In this document: piece after piece, positions 27,628 to 38,015 of the stretch
Numbering within the stretch: position 1 is the first letter of the stretch
How the letters are laid out: each line of letters begins with the position of its first letter
Source: Marinobacter litoralis
GTDB lineage: Bacteria > Pseudomonadota > Gammaproteobacteria > Pseudomonadales > Oleiphilaceae
DNA: 64,000 bases
Direction of reading: 5' to 3'
Assembly (NCBI RefSeq): GCF_016427555.1
Contig: NZ_JAELVS010000001.1
Coordinates: 1-64,000, forward strand
Position numbers and translations under genes: made by a program
The notes under the pieces: model-generated
Databases searched by the model: none
What the model was told of the DNA's origin: nothing
What the model saw: only the letters and a program-made list of their open reading frames with translations

Positions 27628-28422
27628 ATGGCAGTTACCATTAATACCCTGCGGGAACTCAAGCAGAAAGGCGAAGCCTTTTCGGCGTTAACCTCCTACG
27701 ACTCGACCTTTGCACAGGTGGTCAGCGAAGCAGGCGTGGATGTAATCCTCATTGGTGACTCTCTTGGCATGGTGCTGCAAGGCAACGACAGCACGCTGCC
27801 CGTAACCATGGAACACATGGTCTACCACACCAGCTGCGTGGCCAAGGGCAATAAAGGCTCGCTGATCATGGCCGACATGCCCTTTATGTCGTATGGCACC
27901 GTCGCGGATGCGCTCGACAACGCGGCCGAGTTGATGCGTGCAGGTGCCCACATGGTCAAACTGGAAGGCACCGGCTGGATGAGAGACACCATCGAAGCCT
28001 TGAGTGAACGGGGCGTGCCGGTGTGTGCTCATTTGGGCCTGACCCCACAATTCGTCAACAAATTCGGCGGTTATAAAGTTCAGGGCCGTGACGACAAAGC
28101 CGCGGAAGCGATGATCGAACACGCTTGTCAGCTTGAAGCAGCCGGTGCCGACATCATCTTGCTGGAATGCGTTCCTGCACCGCTTGCCGCCCGTATCACA
28201 CAAGCCGTCAAAGCGCCGGTTATCGGCATTGGCGCCGGTGCGGACACAGACGGCCAGGTGCTGGTGTTGCACGACATGCTGGGCGTGACACCGGGCCGCA
28301 AGCCCCGGTTCGTCAAAAACTTCCTGGCCGAAACGTCGTCTATTCCGGAAGCCATCGAGGCCTATGCCCAGGCTGTTAAAGCACGCACTTTCCCCGCCGA
28401 GGAGCATACGTTCAAGGCATGA
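27628..28422 (+). CDS. panB: 3-methyl-2-oxobutanoate hydroxymethyltransferase
   Basis: First step of pantothenate synthesis, making ketopantoate from ketoisovalerate and methylene-tetrahydrofolate. The 264-residue TIM barrel has [25 protein letters not shown] with the metal-binding Asp, and [20 protein letters not shown]. Its stop overlaps the panC start by 4 bp. It follows folK by 124 bp, which leaves room for its own promoter. Confidence 0.96.
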   Translation: MAVTINTLRELKQKGEAFSALTSYDSTFAQVVSEAGVDVILIGDSLGMVLQGNDSTLPVTMEHMVYHTSCVAKGNKGSLIMADMPFMSYGTVADALDNAAELMRAGAHMVKLEGTGWMRDTIEALSERGVPVCAHLGLTPQFVNKFGGYKVQGRDDKAAEAMIEHACQLEAAGADIILLECVPAPLAARITQAVKAPVIGIGAGADTDGQVLVLHDMLGVTPGRKPRFVKNFLAETSSIPEAIEAYAQAVKARTFPAEEHTFKA

Positions 28423-29267
28423 GAACCGTACATTCACTCAAAGAACTGCGCAGCATCCTGAGGGCCTACCGCCAACAGGAAAAGACCATCGCGCTGGTGC
28501 CTACCATGGGCAACCTTCATGAGGGCCACATCTCCTTGGTGCGCAAAGCCTCGGAAGCAGCAGACATCGTTGTTACCAGCATATTCGTGAACCCTATGCA
28601 GTTTGGTGCCAACGAAGACCTGGACTCCTACCCGCGCACTCTTGCAGAAGATCAGGATAAACTGGCGCCAGCCGGTAACACCCTGATCTTTGCACCGCCG
28701 GTGTCAGAAATTTATCCGGAAGGACTGGCCAATCAAACCAAAGTGGTGGTGCCGGAAGTCAGCGAAGGCCACTGCGGTGCGAGTCGCCCCGGTCATTTCG
28801 AAGGCGTGGCCACCGTCGTCACCATGTTGTTTAACATGATCCAGCCGGACATGGCGTTTTTTGGTGAAAAAGACTTTCAGCAACTTGCAGTGATTCGCAA
28901 GATGACCCGCGACCTGATGATGCCGATCGAAATTATCGGGGCGCCCACCGTCCGGGAAGACGACGGTTTGGCAAAGAGCTCCCGCAACGGCTATCTGTCA
29001 GACGAAGAGCGCGGCATAGCGCCCGTCGTATATAAGACGCTGACCCAGGCCGCCCGGCAACTCGAAGCGGGCAGCAATGACTTTGCCGGGCTTGAACAGG
29101 AAGCTCGGGACACCTTGTCAGAAGCTGGCCTGCGCCCGGATTACTTCAACATTGTGAACAGCCTGACACTGAAGCCCGCGGTCGATACCGACAAAGAGTT
29201 AACCCTGCTGGTGGCCGCCTTCCTGGGAACCACTCGGCTGATCGACAATATCTCTGTAACTCGCTAA
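28419..29267 (+). CDS. panC: Pantothenate synthetase (pantoate-beta-alanine ligase)
   Basis: ATP-dependent condensation of pantoate and beta-alanine. The 282-residue protein has the HIGH-like motif [58 protein letters not shown], and the KMSKS-equivalent LAKSSRN. It is coupled to panB by a 4-bp overlap. panD, which sits between panC and pgi in Pseudomonas, is absent here. Confidence 0.96.
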   Translation: MRTVHSLKELRSILRAYRQQEKTIALVPTMGNLHEGHISLVRKASEAADIVVTSIFVNPMQFGANEDLDSYPRTLAEDQDKLAPAGNTLIFAPPVSEIYPEGLANQTKVVVPEVSEGHCGASRPGHFEGVATVVTMLFNMIQPDMAFFGEKDFQQLAVIRKMTRDLMMPIEIIGAPTVREDDGLAKSSRNGYLSDEERGIAPVVYKTLTQAARQLEAGSNDFAGLEQEARDTLSEAGLRPDYFNIVNSLTLKPAVDTDKELTLLVAAFLGTTRLIDNISVTR

Positions 29268-29320
29268 ACCCCGGACTCGCTGCCTCGTTGCTCGGGGCAG
29301 CGAACAGAAAGGACACTCTG

Positions 29321-30982
29321 ATGCCACCCGCTTCGGTACCGCTGACCCAAAAATCCGAATGGCGCGCGCTTCTCCAGCACAAACAACAGCTGGAACACGT
29401 ACTGATGCGCGATCTGTTTCAAACCGACCCACAACGCGCTGACCGATACCTGATTAACGGCGCAGGATTAACACTGGACTTTTCCCGCAATCGCCTGACC
29501 GACGAGACGCTTTCGGCTCTTACCGACCTGGCGAGCGCGTGCAACCTGCCAAAACGCATTGCAGACCTATTTACTGGCGCCAAGGTTAACCGCACCGAAA
29601 ACCGGCCCGCGCTGCATACCGCACTGCGCCAGCCGGCCGATGACTCAGTCTGGGTTGATGGCAAAGACATCATTCCCGAAATCCATGCCACGCAAGCCCG
29701 CATGGAACAGCTCGACCAAGCGATTCAGAACGGCACCCAAACCGGCCACACCGGTCGTGCTTTTACCGACATTGTCAGCATCGGAATAGGCGGCTCCTTC
29801 CTTGGCCCCAAACTCGCGGTAGAGGCGCTCAAGCCCTATTGGCAGGGTGACCTGAGATGCCATTTTATCGCCAACATCGATGGCACCGACATTGCCGAAA
29901 CCCTCAAGCCGCTCAATCCCGAAACCACCTTGTTTTTGGTGCAATCAAAATCCTTTCGCACCCAGGAAACCCTCGATAACAGCCTGATTGCCCGAGAGTG
30001 GTTCTTCACTAACGGAGGCAACCAAGATGCCGTTGCCCAACATTTTATAGCCGTGACGGCCAACACCGATGAGGCGGTGCGGTTTGGCATTCACCCGGAC
30101 AACATCTTCCCGATGTGGGATTGGGTGGGTGGCCGCTACTCACTCTGGTCGGCTATTGGTCTGCCCATCGCACTGATGGTCGGCATGGAAAACTTCCGCG
30201 CATTGCTGGCCGGTGCCCATGCGATGGACTGCCATTTCAAAGACGCGCCAACCGAGCAGAATTTGCCGGTCGTGATGGCACTGCTGAGTATTTGGTATAA
30301 CAATTTCTGGGGCGCTCAAAGCCATGCGGTGCTGCCTTACGATGAATATCTGAAGCACCTGCCCGAGCACCTGCAGCAGCTGGATATGGAAAGTAACGGC
30401 AAGAAAGTCACCCAAAACGGTGATCCGGTAGCATGCGAAACCGGCCCGATTCTCTGGGGCGGTGTCGGTGCGAACGGCCAGCACGCATATCACCAATTGA
30501 TTCACCAAGGTACCCGCCTGGTACCCGCCGACTTCGTAATACCGCTGACTTCTCACAATCCGATCGGGCATCATCACGCCACGCTGTTTGCCAACTGCCT
30601 GAGTCAGGCGCGCGCCATGATGGCAGGCAAAACAGAAGCGGAGGCCATGGAGGAATTAACTCACAGCGGGCTGGATCTTAACGCCGCGAAGGCGCTGGCA
30701 CCGCATAAAGCCATTCCAGGCAATAAACCCAGCAACATTCTGATGATGGAGAAGGTAACGCCTGAAACATTAGGTGCTCTGGTAGCACTTTACGAGCACC
30801 GCACCTTTGTACAAAGCGTGATCTGGGATATCGATTGCTTTGATCAATGGGGGGTGGAGCTTGGCAAGCAAATGGGCAACGAAATTCTGCCGCGTCTGAT
30901 TAAAGATGGCGAGGTTGGTAGCGCAGGAGATAGTGCAACCGACAATCTGGTGACGTTGTTCCGCTCAGCCAACCGCCGTTGA
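29321..30982 (+). CDS. pgi: Glucose-6-phosphate isomerase
   Basis: Interconverts glucose-6-phosphate and fructose-6-phosphate. The 553-residue protein has the sugar-phosphate segments SIGIGGSFLGPKLAVEAL and QSKSFRTQETL, the family signature around VGGRYSLWSAIGLPIAL, and the C-terminal signature SVIWDIDCFDQWGVELGK. The ATG at 29321 follows AAAGGA. Its last 18 bases overlap the 3' end of the second folK gene on the other strand. Confidence 0.97.
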   Translation: MPPASVPLTQKSEWRALLQHKQQLEHVLMRDLFQTDPQRADRYLINGAGLTLDFSRNRLTDETLSALTDLASACNLPKRIADLFTGAKVNRTENRPALHTALRQPADDSVWVDGKDIIPEIHATQARMEQLDQAIQNGTQTGHTGRAFTDIVSIGIGGSFLGPKLAVEALKPYWQGDLRCHFIANIDGTDIAETLKPLNPETTLFLVQSKSFRTQETLDNSLIAREWFFTNGGNQDAVAQHFIAVTANTDEAVRFGIHPDNIFPMWDWVGGRYSLWSAIGLPIALMVGMENFRALLAGAHAMDCHFKDAPTEQNLPVVMALLSIWYNNFWGAQSHAVLPYDEYLKHLPEHLQQLDMESNGKKVTQNGDPVACETGPILWGGVGANGQHAYHQLIHQGTRLVPADFVIPLTSHNPIGHHHATLFANCLSQARAMMAGKTEAEAMEELTHSGLDLNAAKALAPHKAIPGNKPSNILMMEKVTPETLGALVALYEHRTFVQSVIWDIDCFDQWGVELGKQMGNEILPRLIKDGEVGSAGDSATDNLVTLFRSANRR

Positions 30983-31480
30983 AATCTGCTGGCCCTGCCA
31001 GTTGAAATCCACCGGCCAGAGCTTCTGGTCGGTGCGGTAGCCCTGCCACAGCTCTCGATAGCACCGGCCGCTCACTGGATGTATCTCGCCCGGCGCAATA
31101 TCCGCCAACGGCTTTAGCACGAAGGCATTCTTCAGAATTTCTCCCCGGGGCAGCTCGACGCCGGCAACAACACCGATCTCCTGATCGTAGGTGAGAATGT
31201 CCAGATCCAGAGTGCGCGGACTGAAGCGAGGGGAATCCGGGCGGCGACCAAAATCCAGTTCCATCTGCTTCATGCGCCGCGACAACTCGGGCACGACTAA
31301 CTCCGTGTGAAAACCTACGGCCAAATTCAAAAAGTTGGAACCGGAAAAGCCGACAGGCTCGCTCTCGTATACCGGCGACACCGACAACTCACCAAACATT
31401 TCCTGCAAAGCGTCCAGCGCGAGTCCCACATGCCGATAGCGTTCAACATTACTGCCGATACCCAGGAGCACCCTCGCCAT
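30965..31480 (-). CDS. folK: HPPK-like pyrophosphokinase (second copy)
   Basis: A 171-residue FolK paralogue with LGIGSNVERYRHVGLAL, SPVYESEPVGF and the metal/ATP signature PRTLDLDILTYD, so the active-site segment is intact. Its ATG overlaps the folB stop by 4 bp, giving a folB-folK operon. It differs clearly from the copy after pcnB. It may be the main HPPK or a backup; the sequence does not decide. Pseudomonas has a comparable copy at this locus. Confidence 0.88.
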   Translation of the reverse strand: MARVLLGIGSNVERYRHVGLALDALQEMFGELSVSPVYESEPVGFSGSNFLNLAVGFHTELVVPELSRRMKQMELDFGRRPDSPRFSPRTLDLDILTYDQEIGVVAGVELPRGEILKNAFVLKPLADIAPGEIHPVSGRCYRELWQGYRTDQKLWPVDFNWQGQQISTAVG

Positions 31481-31836
31481 CAGCGCAGACCTCGTTCGAT
31501 GCGAACACCCACAGACGTGGCCGCCGGAACCGCTCCGGGCTTCCTGATCGTTAAACGCAACCAACTTACCCCGAAGTCCTGCTGCAGCATGGAAGCAACC
31601 GCCTCTGCGGCAGTTTCAATCAATTGAGGCTGCAAAGCATGAATGCACTGAACAACCCGCTCACTAACCGCAGCGTAATTGAGGGCATCAGCGACATCAT
31701 CACTCGCTGCCGGCACCCGGTTGTCCCAGGCCATTTCCAGGTCCACCAGCAACCGCTGGGTAATTTCCCTCTCCCAGTCGTAAACACCGATAACCGTTTC
31801 GACCGCCAAACCTTCCACTAACACCACATCTGCCAA
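31480..31836 (-). CDS. folB: Dihydroneopterin aldolase
   Basis: Cleaves dihydroneopterin to 6-hydroxymethyl-dihydropterin and glycolaldehyde. The 118-residue protein has the family's VETVIGVYDWEREITQRLLVDLEM and DALNYAAV segments, the catalytic-site glutamate in LIETAAEAVA, and VRIERGL at the end. It is coupled to the second folK, which acts next in the pathway. plsY lies divergently about 145 bp away. Confidence 0.93.
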   Translation of the reverse strand: MADVVLVEGLAVETVIGVYDWEREITQRLLVDLEMAWDNRVPAASDDVADALNYAAVSERVVQCIHALQPQLIETAAEAVASMLQQDFGVSWLRLTIRKPGAVPAATSVGVRIERGLR

Positions 31837-31981
31837 ACCAGACTCCCTAGGCTTACACTCTTGGCTGATTGAATATTAAACAGACAAGCGATACTGTGGC
31901 CGTTCGCCTGCTCGCCTGAATTTGGGCCAGCTATTTTCTCACAGAATACCTGATGCCGTCTGCGCACCTTGTGAAACACCT

Positions 31982-32575
31982 ATGGAAACCGCTAGCCAAC
32001 CGATCTTAATTGTTCTGCTCTGTTTTGGGGCTTATCTCGCCGGATCGGTGCTGTTTGCCATCCCGGTTTGCCGGGCCTGGCGACTCCCGGACCCCCGAGC
32101 ACAAGGCTCCAGTAACCCGGGCGCCACAAACGTGTTTCGGGCGGGAGGCTGGCAGCCGGCGCTGACGACGCTTGCCCTGGATGCACTCAAAGGCTGGTTA
32201 CCGGTTTGGTTGGCCCATCAGGCTGGCATGTCGATTATGGTGCAGGCCATCGTCGCCCTGAGCGCCGTGACCGGCCACATGATTCCTGTTTTTTTCCGAT
32301 TCAAAGGCGGGAAAGGTGTTGCCACGGCACTCGGTGCGGGTTTGGCCCTCGCACCGCTCACCACATTGCTGATGGCCGCCATTTGGCTGTTGGTGATTTG
32401 GCGTTCGCGGATCAGCGCTCTGGCATCAATCATAGCCATCGGCTCCGGCCCCATCATCAGTGCAATTCTGGAACCGGAAACCTTACCGCTGTTCGGCCTG
32501 CTGACCTTGCTTATCGTGGTTCGCCACCGCAACAACCTGATCCGGCTGGCCCAGGGCCGGGAAACGGGGCTTTAG
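31982..32575 (+). CDS. plsY: Acyl-phosphate:glycerol-3-phosphate acyltransferase PlsY
   Basis: Makes lysophosphatidate from acyl-phosphate and glycerol-3-phosphate at the inner membrane. The 197-residue multi-helix protein has the three family motifs: GSSNPGATNVFRAGG, the glycine-rich FKGGKGVATALGA, and RHRNNLIRLAQGRE near the C-terminus. The ATG at 31982 starts just before the first helix; the frame is open 20 codons upstream. It converges with tsaD, 5 bp away. Confidence 0.94.
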   Translation: METASQPILIVLLCFGAYLAGSVLFAIPVCRAWRLPDPRAQGSSNPGATNVFRAGGWQPALTTLALDALKGWLPVWLAHQAGMSIMVQAIVALSAVTGHMIPVFFRFKGGKGVATALGAGLALAPLTTLLMAAIWLLVIWRSRISALASIIAIGSGPIISAILEPETLPLFGLLTLLIVVRHRNNLIRLAQGRETGL

Positions 32576-32580
32576 CGCTT

Positions 32581-33636
32581 TCAGTCCACCAGACCGTTAG
32601 CGCGAGCTTCTTTCACTGACGGCAAGGTATCCATAGGCCAGCGCGGCACCGAGACAATGCGTTCTCCGTCTTTTTGCCCTTGTCGCAAACGCTGAGCACC
32701 GGCATAGGCGATCATGGCGCCGTTGTCGGTACAAAATTCGGGGCGGGCATAGAACACCGAACCGCCCAGTTTTGCCGTCATTTTCTCAAGGCCGGCGCGC
32801 AAGCGCTTATTCGCACTGACACCGCCGGCAATCACCAGACGTTTGCATCCGGTCTGTTCGAGCGCTCTGCGACATTTTATGGTCAGGGTATCGACCACCG
32901 CGGCCTCAAAAGCCAACGCGATATCCGCCTTTACCTGCTCGTCAAACTCACCCGCGTCCTTGGCGGCATTCACGGTATTCAGAGTGAACGTCTTCAAGCC
33001 GCTGAAGCTGAAATCCAAACCCGGTCGATCCGTCATCGGACGCGGGAAACGATACCGCCCGTCCCGGCCATTCTCCGCCAAAGACGCCACTCGGGGACCA
33101 CCGGGGTAATCCAGACCCAGCATTTTGGCGGCTTTATCGAAGGCTTCGCCAGCCGCATCATCCACCGATTCACCCAACATTTCATACTCACCAATGGCAT
33201 CTACCCGAACCAATTGGGTGTGGCCACCGGATACAAGCAGAGCCACAAAAGGAAACGCCGGCGGGTTGTCTTCCAGCATGGGGGCCAGCAAATGCCCCTC
33301 CATGTGATGCACCCCGAGTACCGGAATATCCAACGCGTATCCCAGCGCATGAGCCACCGAGCCACCCACCATCAACGCGCCGACAAGACCGGGCCCCGCG
33401 GTGTAAGCAATTCCCTCTATGTCCGACCGGGTCTTGCCCGCCTCTGCCAACACCTGGTCACACAAGGGCAGCAATTTGCGCACGTGGTCACGAGACGCCA
33501 GTTCCGGCACCACACCGCCATAGTCTGCGTGTACCTCCACCTGGCTAAACAGCGCATGGGCCAGCAGGCCCCGCTCATCATCCAGCAAGGCAACGCCAGT
33601 CTCATCACAAGAAGTTTCAATACCAAGAATCAGCAT
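32581..33636 (-). CDS. tsaD: tRNA N6-threonylcarbamoyladenosine synthase subunit TsaD
   Basis: Catalytic subunit that transfers threonylcarbamoyl to A37 of ANN-decoding tRNAs. The 351-residue ASKHA-fold protein has [15 protein letters not shown], the metal-binding [18 protein letters not shown] and [10 protein letters not shown]. It diverges from rpsU-dnaG-rpoD, the macromolecular-synthesis neighbourhood conserved across gammaproteobacteria. Confidence 0.97.
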   Translation of the reverse strand: MLILGIETSCDETGVALLDDERGLLAHALFSQVEVHADYGGVVPELASRDHVRKLLPLCDQVLAEAGKTRSDIEGIAYTAGPGLVGALMVGGSVAHALGYALDIPVLGVHHMEGHLLAPMLEDNPPAFPFVALLVSGGHTQLVRVDAIGEYEMLGESVDDAAGEAFDKAAKMLGLDYPGGPRVASLAENGRDGRYRFPRPMTDRPGLDFSFSGLKTFTLNTVNAAKDAGEFDEQVKADIALAFEAAVVDTLTIKCRRALEQTGCKRLVIAGGVSANKRLRAGLEKMTAKLGGSVFYARPEFCTDNGAMIAYAGAQRLRQGQKDGERIVSVPRWPMDTLPSVKEARANGLVD

Positions 33637-33724
33637 AAATCAGGGCCGTGTCTGCGGGGTTGGATCGGTCGGCCATGATTTTATCAGAAAGCCAGCGGCT
33701 CCCGTCACTTTCGTTGAACAATGA

Positions 33725-33753
33725 TTGACCTGAAGTGTCCGAGCCGTTATCAT
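33725..33753 (+). promoter_or_regulatory. Sigma-70 promoter for rpsU
   Basis: TTGACC (33725-33730) and TATCAT (33748-33753) are separated by exactly 17 bp, each matching five of six consensus bases. The expected start is about 33760, giving a leader of roughly 110 nt before rpsU. Confidence 0.65.
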
Positions 33754-33870
33754 TGCCGCCCTTAATTATGCACTGGTCGAGTTATAACCAATCTGACCAG
33801 GGATCGAGCCGCGAGAATCTATTCCAGCGGAACAATTTGAAACCGAATCTATCAGGTAGGTGATTGTCGA

Positions 33871-34086
33871 ATGCCAGCTGTTAAACTGAAAGAGAACGAA
33901 CCGTTTGACGTAGCACTGCGTCGCTTCAAGCGTTCATGCGAAAAAGCCGGTGTACTTTCTGAAGTACGTCGTCGTGAGCACTACGAAAAGCCGACGGCTG
34001 TTCGTAAGCGCAAAGCTGCTGCTGCCGTTAAGCGTCATCTCAAGAAGCTTCAGCGTGAACAGCGTAAGTTCGAGCGTCTGTACTGA
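33871..34086 (+). CDS. rpsU: 30S ribosomal protein S21
   Basis: A 71-residue, very basic protein with the S21 sequence ([24 protein letters not shown]) and a Lys/Arg-rich tail. It binds near the 3' end of 16S rRNA during initiation. First gene of the rpsU-dnaG-rpoD block; a terminator separates it from dnaG, as in other gammaproteobacteria. Confidence 0.98.
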   Translation: MPAVKLKENEPFDVALRRFKRSCEKAGVLSEVRRREHYEKPTAVRKRKAAAAVKRHLKKLQREQRKFERLY

Positions 34087-34153
34087 GTTCAGACCGCTTC
34101 GACAGCAAGACTGATTGCCGGAACGGCTTTTCGCCTTATCTGGCAAACTGAAA

Positions 34154-34186
34154 ATGCCGCCGAGGCCTGGCTTCGGCGGCATTTTT
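34154..34186 (+). terminator. Intrinsic terminator between rpsU and dnaG
   Basis: ATGCCGCCGA (34154-34163) pairs perfectly with TCGGCGGCAT (34173-34182), followed by a T-run. In E. coli a terminator at this place limits dnaG expression relative to rpsU; the same arrangement is seen here. Confidence 0.85.
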
Positions 34187-34238
34187 GGCTGTGGTGATTA
34201 ACGTTTGTATCCGGCGCCCCGGATGAAGTGGAGCCACC

Positions 34239-35993
34239 ATGAGCGGACTGATCCCTCAACGCTTTGTTGAAGACCTTCTGGATCGAATTGATCTGGGAGA
34301 GCTGATTGGATCACGCATCACTCTCAAAAAAGCCGGCGGTAACTATAAAGCCTGCTGCCCATTTCATGACGAGAAAACGCCCTCGTTCAACGTTCGGCCT
34401 GACAAAGGCTTCTACCACTGCTTTGGCTGCGGCGCTCATGGCGATGCCATCAGCTTTATCCGCGAATTCGAAGGCCTTGGCTTTACCGAAGCGGTAGAAG
34501 AACTGGCGAAACGTGCCGGCATGGAAGTGCCGTACGACAAAGTCGCCAAACAAGAAATGCAGCAAGCCCGGACTTTGACCGACGCACTGGATTTCGCAAG
34601 CAAATTTTATCACTCGGCGCTCACCAGCCAACAAGGCGCTTACGCACAGGATTACCTGAAACAGCGCGGTCTGGACGATGGCATCATCGCACGTTACCAG
34701 ATCGGCTTTGCACCGGGTACCGGCACCGCCCTGTATGACGCAGCACCGAGAGACCTGAAAAAGCCTTTGCTGGAAACCAAAACGGTTTCCGACAAGTTCG
34801 GCAAACCAAGGGACTTGTTCCGCAATCGGGTTATGTTCCCGATCCGGAACACGCGCGGCAAAACCATCGCATTTGGCGGCCGCACACTGGGTGACGACAA
34901 AGCCAAGTACATCAACTCGCCGGAATCGGACGTATTCCATAAAAGCCGCGAGATTTACGGCCTGTACGAAGCCCGGCAAGCCACACGTCAGCTGGACAAA
35001 CTGCTGGTCGTGGAAGGCTACATGGATGTCATTGCGCTGGCCCAACACGGCATCGATTACGCCGTTGCAACGCTGGGTACGGCGACGAATCAAGACAGCT
35101 TGACCGCCCTGCTTCGGCAGGTGCGGCATATTGTTTTTTGCTTTGATGGCGACCAGGCAGGTTTCCGTGCTGCCGACCGAGCCATGGAAAACGCATTGGA
35201 ACTGATCGCAGATGGTCTGCATCTACAGTTCCTGATGCTGCCCGAAGGCGAAGACCCGGACACACTCGTCCGCAAGGAAGGCTCGGAAGCCTTCCAAAAA
35301 CGCATTGAAGGCGCCACACCGCTCTCGCGTTTTTTGTTTGACCGCCAGAGTGAAGGCCTGGACCTCGAACTGCCGGAACACCGGGGTGAGCTCAGAGCCA
35401 GAGCCGAACAGCTGCTGAACAAAATGCCCCGCTGCACACTGCGGGACGCTATGTGGCACGAAATGCTGCGGTTATGCGGCGGCCGTAATCAGTGGCAGGG
35501 CCGCCAGCAAAGCGGCAAAAACTTCAAAGCCAAAGGCTGGCGTGGAGAACGGCAACCCCGCCCGACCGAAGAACGGGTGGACGTAAAACTCAGCAAAGAC
35601 AGCACATTATGCTTGGCATTGCTGGAAGCGCCGGAGCTGGCCACTGAAATCAAGGCGCAAGCCGACAGCACCCGGCAGCTGGAGCAAGCGGGGCGGTTTG
35701 CCCGCTGGCTTCTGGAAAAAAACATTCAAACCCGCAAAGCACTAATTGCGGAGTTAGCAACCGATAAACTGGCCCGCGACCGGTTCTACAACCTGTTCGA
35801 CGGACTGGAGCACATCCCGGCACGGGAAAGCACACTGGCAGCAGCCAGAGAGCTATTAAGCCCGAACGAAGAAGCCGCGCGCCAGCAAAGACTGGCAACA
35901 CTGCTCCGGAACCTGGCCAAGCTCACTCCCGAACAACGGGAAGAGCTGCGAACGCTCAGCGCAGGTACGTTAAACCCGAAAGCCGAGCATTGA
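34239..35993 (+). CDS. dnaG: DNA primase
   Basis: Makes RNA primers at the replication fork. The 584-residue protein has the CHC2 zinc finger (C40, H43, C61, C64 in CCPFHDEKTPSF and CFGCGAHGD), a TOPRIM core (VVEGYMDVIAL and FCFDGDQAG), and a C-terminal helicase-binding region. It follows rpsU directly, with no gatB/yqeY-type gene between them as in Pseudomonas. Confidence 0.97.
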   Translation: MSGLIPQRFVEDLLDRIDLGELIGSRITLKKAGGNYKACCPFHDEKTPSFNVRPDKGFYHCFGCGAHGDAISFIREFEGLGFTEAVEELAKRAGMEVPYDKVAKQEMQQARTLTDALDFASKFYHSALTSQQGAYAQDYLKQRGLDDGIIARYQIGFAPGTGTALYDAAPRDLKKPLLETKTVSDKFGKPRDLFRNRVMFPIRNTRGKTIAFGGRTLGDDKAKYINSPESDVFHKSREIYGLYEARQATRQLDKLLVVEGYMDVIALAQHGIDYAVATLGTATNQDSLTALLRQVRHIVFCFDGDQAGFRAADRAMENALELIADGLHLQFLMLPEGEDPDTLVRKEGSEAFQKRIEGATPLSRFLFDRQSEGLDLELPEHRGELRARAEQLLNKMPRCTLRDAMWHEMLRLCGGRNQWQGRQQSGKNFKAKGWRGERQPRPTEERVDVKLSKDSTLCLALLEAPELATEIKAQADSTRQLEQAGRFARWLLEKNIQTRKALIAELATDKLARDRFYNLFDGLEHIPARESTLAAARELLSPNEEAARQQRLATLLRNLAKLTPEQREELRTLSAGTLNPKAEH

Positions 35994-36034
35994 GCACTTG
36001 AAACTAATGCCATTGATCACCATCTAACCGTTCA

Positions 36035-36064
36035 TTGGCAGACCAGATAAGCGACAGCTATAAT
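36035..36064 (+). promoter_or_regulatory. Sigma-70 promoter in front of rpoD
   Basis: TTGGCA (36035-36040) and a perfect TATAAT (36059-36064) are separated by 18 bp in the dnaG-rpoD gap. The expected start is near 36071, about 40 nt before the rpoD ATG. Confidence 0.6.
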
Positions 36065-36111
36065 GGCTGTTTAACTTTTTTCCTCTTTAAAAGCGAGTTC
36101 ACAGGGTGTCT

Positions 36112-37953
36112 ATGTCAGGCAATTCGCAGAAATCACGTTTAAAAGACCTCATCGCTCGAGGCAAAGAACAAGGTTACCTGACTTACGCCGAGGTAAACGA
36201 TCACCTGCCGGAAGACATTGCAGATCCGGATCAGGTTGAAGATATTATCCGGATGATTAACGACATGGGTATCCAGGTGTGCGAAGAAACACCCGATGCC
36301 GATACCCTGTTGATGACCGAAGGTGACTCCACAGCCGATGAAGCAGCCGCCGCCGAAGCCGCTGCAGCTCTGGCTGCCGTAGAAACCGACGCGGGCCGCA
36401 CCACCGACCCGGTACGCATGTACATGCGCGAAATGGGTACCGTTGAGCTGCTGACCCGCGAAGGCGAAATCGTTATCGCCAAGCGAATCGAAGAAGGCAT
36501 CCGTGACGTAATGGCCGCTGTTGCTCACTTCCCGGGCACTGCCGGCACCGTCATTCAGGCCTACGACCGCATCATCGAAAACGAAGGCCGTATCAGCGAC
36601 ATCGTCACCGGCTTCCTTGATCCTGACGACGCTGAACCGTTCATGGGCGAAGAAGTCGTCGAAGAAACCGCGGCTGACAGCAACGAAGCTGAAGACGAGG
36701 ACGACGGCGAAGAAGAGGAAAAGGAAAGCGGTCCGGATCCCGAAGAGACCCGCCTGCGCTTTGAGCTGCTGAAAGAAAAGCTGGAAGCTGCAAACGAAGC
36801 TCTGGCCAAGCACGGCCGCGGCCACAAGAAAACCCAAGACGCGCTGAACGAATTGGGTGCGGTGTTTGCTCCATTCAAACTGGGCAACAAAGCCTTTGAT
36901 GAGCTGGTCAACGTTGTTCGCTCCACCAATGACATGGTGCGCGAGAACGAACGGACCATTATGCAAATCTGCATCCGCGAATGCAAAATGCCGCGCAAGG
37001 ACTTCATCAAAGAATTCCCGGGCAACGAAGTAAATCTGGACTGGGCTCCGAAAATTGCAAAAAGCAAGAAGCCCTACGCAGCGGCTATTGCTGAGCGCCT
37101 GGATGAGATCGTTCGTCTGCAGAAGCGCATCCAGAACGTTCAGACCGAAGTGGATCTGGACGTTGTAGACATCAAAGAAATCAACCGTCGCGTTTCTATC
37201 GGTGAAGCGAAAGCCCGCCGCGCCAAGAAAGAAATGGTGGAAGCCAACTTGCGACTGGTTATCTCCATCGCCAAGAAGTACACCAACCGTGGCTTGCAGT
37301 TCCTCGACCTGATCCAGGAAGGCAACATCGGTTTGATGAAAGCGGTTGATAAGTTTGAATACCGTCGTGGCTACAAGTTCTCGACCTACGCCACCTGGTG
37401 GATTCGTCAGGCCATCACCCGCTCTATCGCGGACCAGGCTCGCACCATCCGTATTCCGGTGCACATGATCGAAACCATCAACAAGCTGAACCGTATTTCC
37501 CGCCAGATGCTGCAGGAAATGGGCCGCGAGCCTACGCCTGAAGAGCTGGGCGAGCGCATGGAAATGCCGGAAGAGAAGATCCGTAAGGTATTGAAGATCG
37601 CCAAAGAGCCGATCTCCATGGAAACACCGATCGGCGATGATGAAGACAGCCATCTGGGCGACTTCATTGAAGACATTCAGGCACTGTCGCCGGTGGATTC
37701 CGCCACCGCGGAAGGCCTGCGTGAAGCCACTCGTTCTGTGCTGTCCGGCCTGACGGCTCGTGAATCGAAAGTACTGCGCATGCGTTTCGGTATCGAAATG
37801 AACACCGACCACACCCTTGAGGAAGTCGGCAAACAGTTCGATGTAACCCGTGAGCGTATCCGTCAGATCGAAGCCAAGGCACTGCGCAAGCTGCGCCATC
37901 CTTCCCGCTCCGATCACCTGCGCGGCTTTATCGACGACCAAGGCAACGCATAA
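36112..37953 (+). CDS. rpoD: RNA polymerase primary sigma factor RpoD (sigma-70)
   Basis: Housekeeping sigma factor, 613 residues from the ATG at 36112 (a GTG two codons earlier is also in frame). Region 1.1 is followed by 1.2 ([21 protein letters not shown]) and a long non-conserved insert with a very acidic stretch near residue 200. Region 2 ([45 protein letters not shown]) and region 4 ([32 protein letters not shown]) are intact. It ends the rpsU-dnaG-rpoD block and is closed by a strong hairpin. Confidence 0.97.
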   Translation: MSGNSQKSRLKDLIARGKEQGYLTYAEVNDHLPEDIADPDQVEDIIRMINDMGIQVCEETPDADTLLMTEGDSTADEAAAAEAAAALAAVETDAGRTTDPVRMYMREMGTVELLTREGEIVIAKRIEEGIRDVMAAVAHFPGTAGTVIQAYDRIIENEGRISDIVTGFLDPDDAEPFMGEEVVEETAADSNEAEDEDDGEEEEKESGPDPEETRLRFELLKEKLEAANEALAKHGRGHKKTQDALNELGAVFAPFKLGNKAFDELVNVVRSTNDMVRENERTIMQICIRECKMPRKDFIKEFPGNEVNLDWAPKIAKSKKPYAAAIAERLDEIVRLQKRIQNVQTEVDLDVVDIKEINRRVSIGEAKARRAKKEMVEANLRLVISIAKKYTNRGLQFLDLIQEGNIGLMKAVDKFEYRRGYKFSTYATWWIRQAITRSIADQARTIRIPVHMIETINKLNRISRQMLQEMGREPTPEELGERMEMPEEKIRKVLKIAKEPISMETPIGDDEDSHLGDFIEDIQALSPVDSATAEGLREATRSVLSGLTARESKVLRMRFGIEMNTDHTLEEVGKQFDVTRERIRQIEAKALRKLRHPSRSDHLRGFIDDQGNA

Positions 37954-37969
37954 ATCCGAAAACACAGTA

Positions 37970-38009
37970 GCGGGCGCCAACCCTCACGGGTATAATGGCG
38001 CCCGCTTTT
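37970..38009 (+). terminator. rpoD terminator
   Basis: GCGGGCGCCA (37970-37979) pairs perfectly with TGGCGCCCGC (37996-38005), followed by TTTT. The loop contains CCC-TCAC-GGG, which can extend the structure, and then TATAAT at 37991-37996. That TATAAT is 20 bp before the tRNA and may be the tRNA promoter's -10. Confidence 0.85.
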
Positions 38010-38015
38010 GTTATC

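Noticed and set aside
36139..37980. 613-codon open frame antisense to rpoD
   Set aside because: It is a shadow caused by codon bias in rpoD; its translation resembles no protein, and rpoD is unquestionable.
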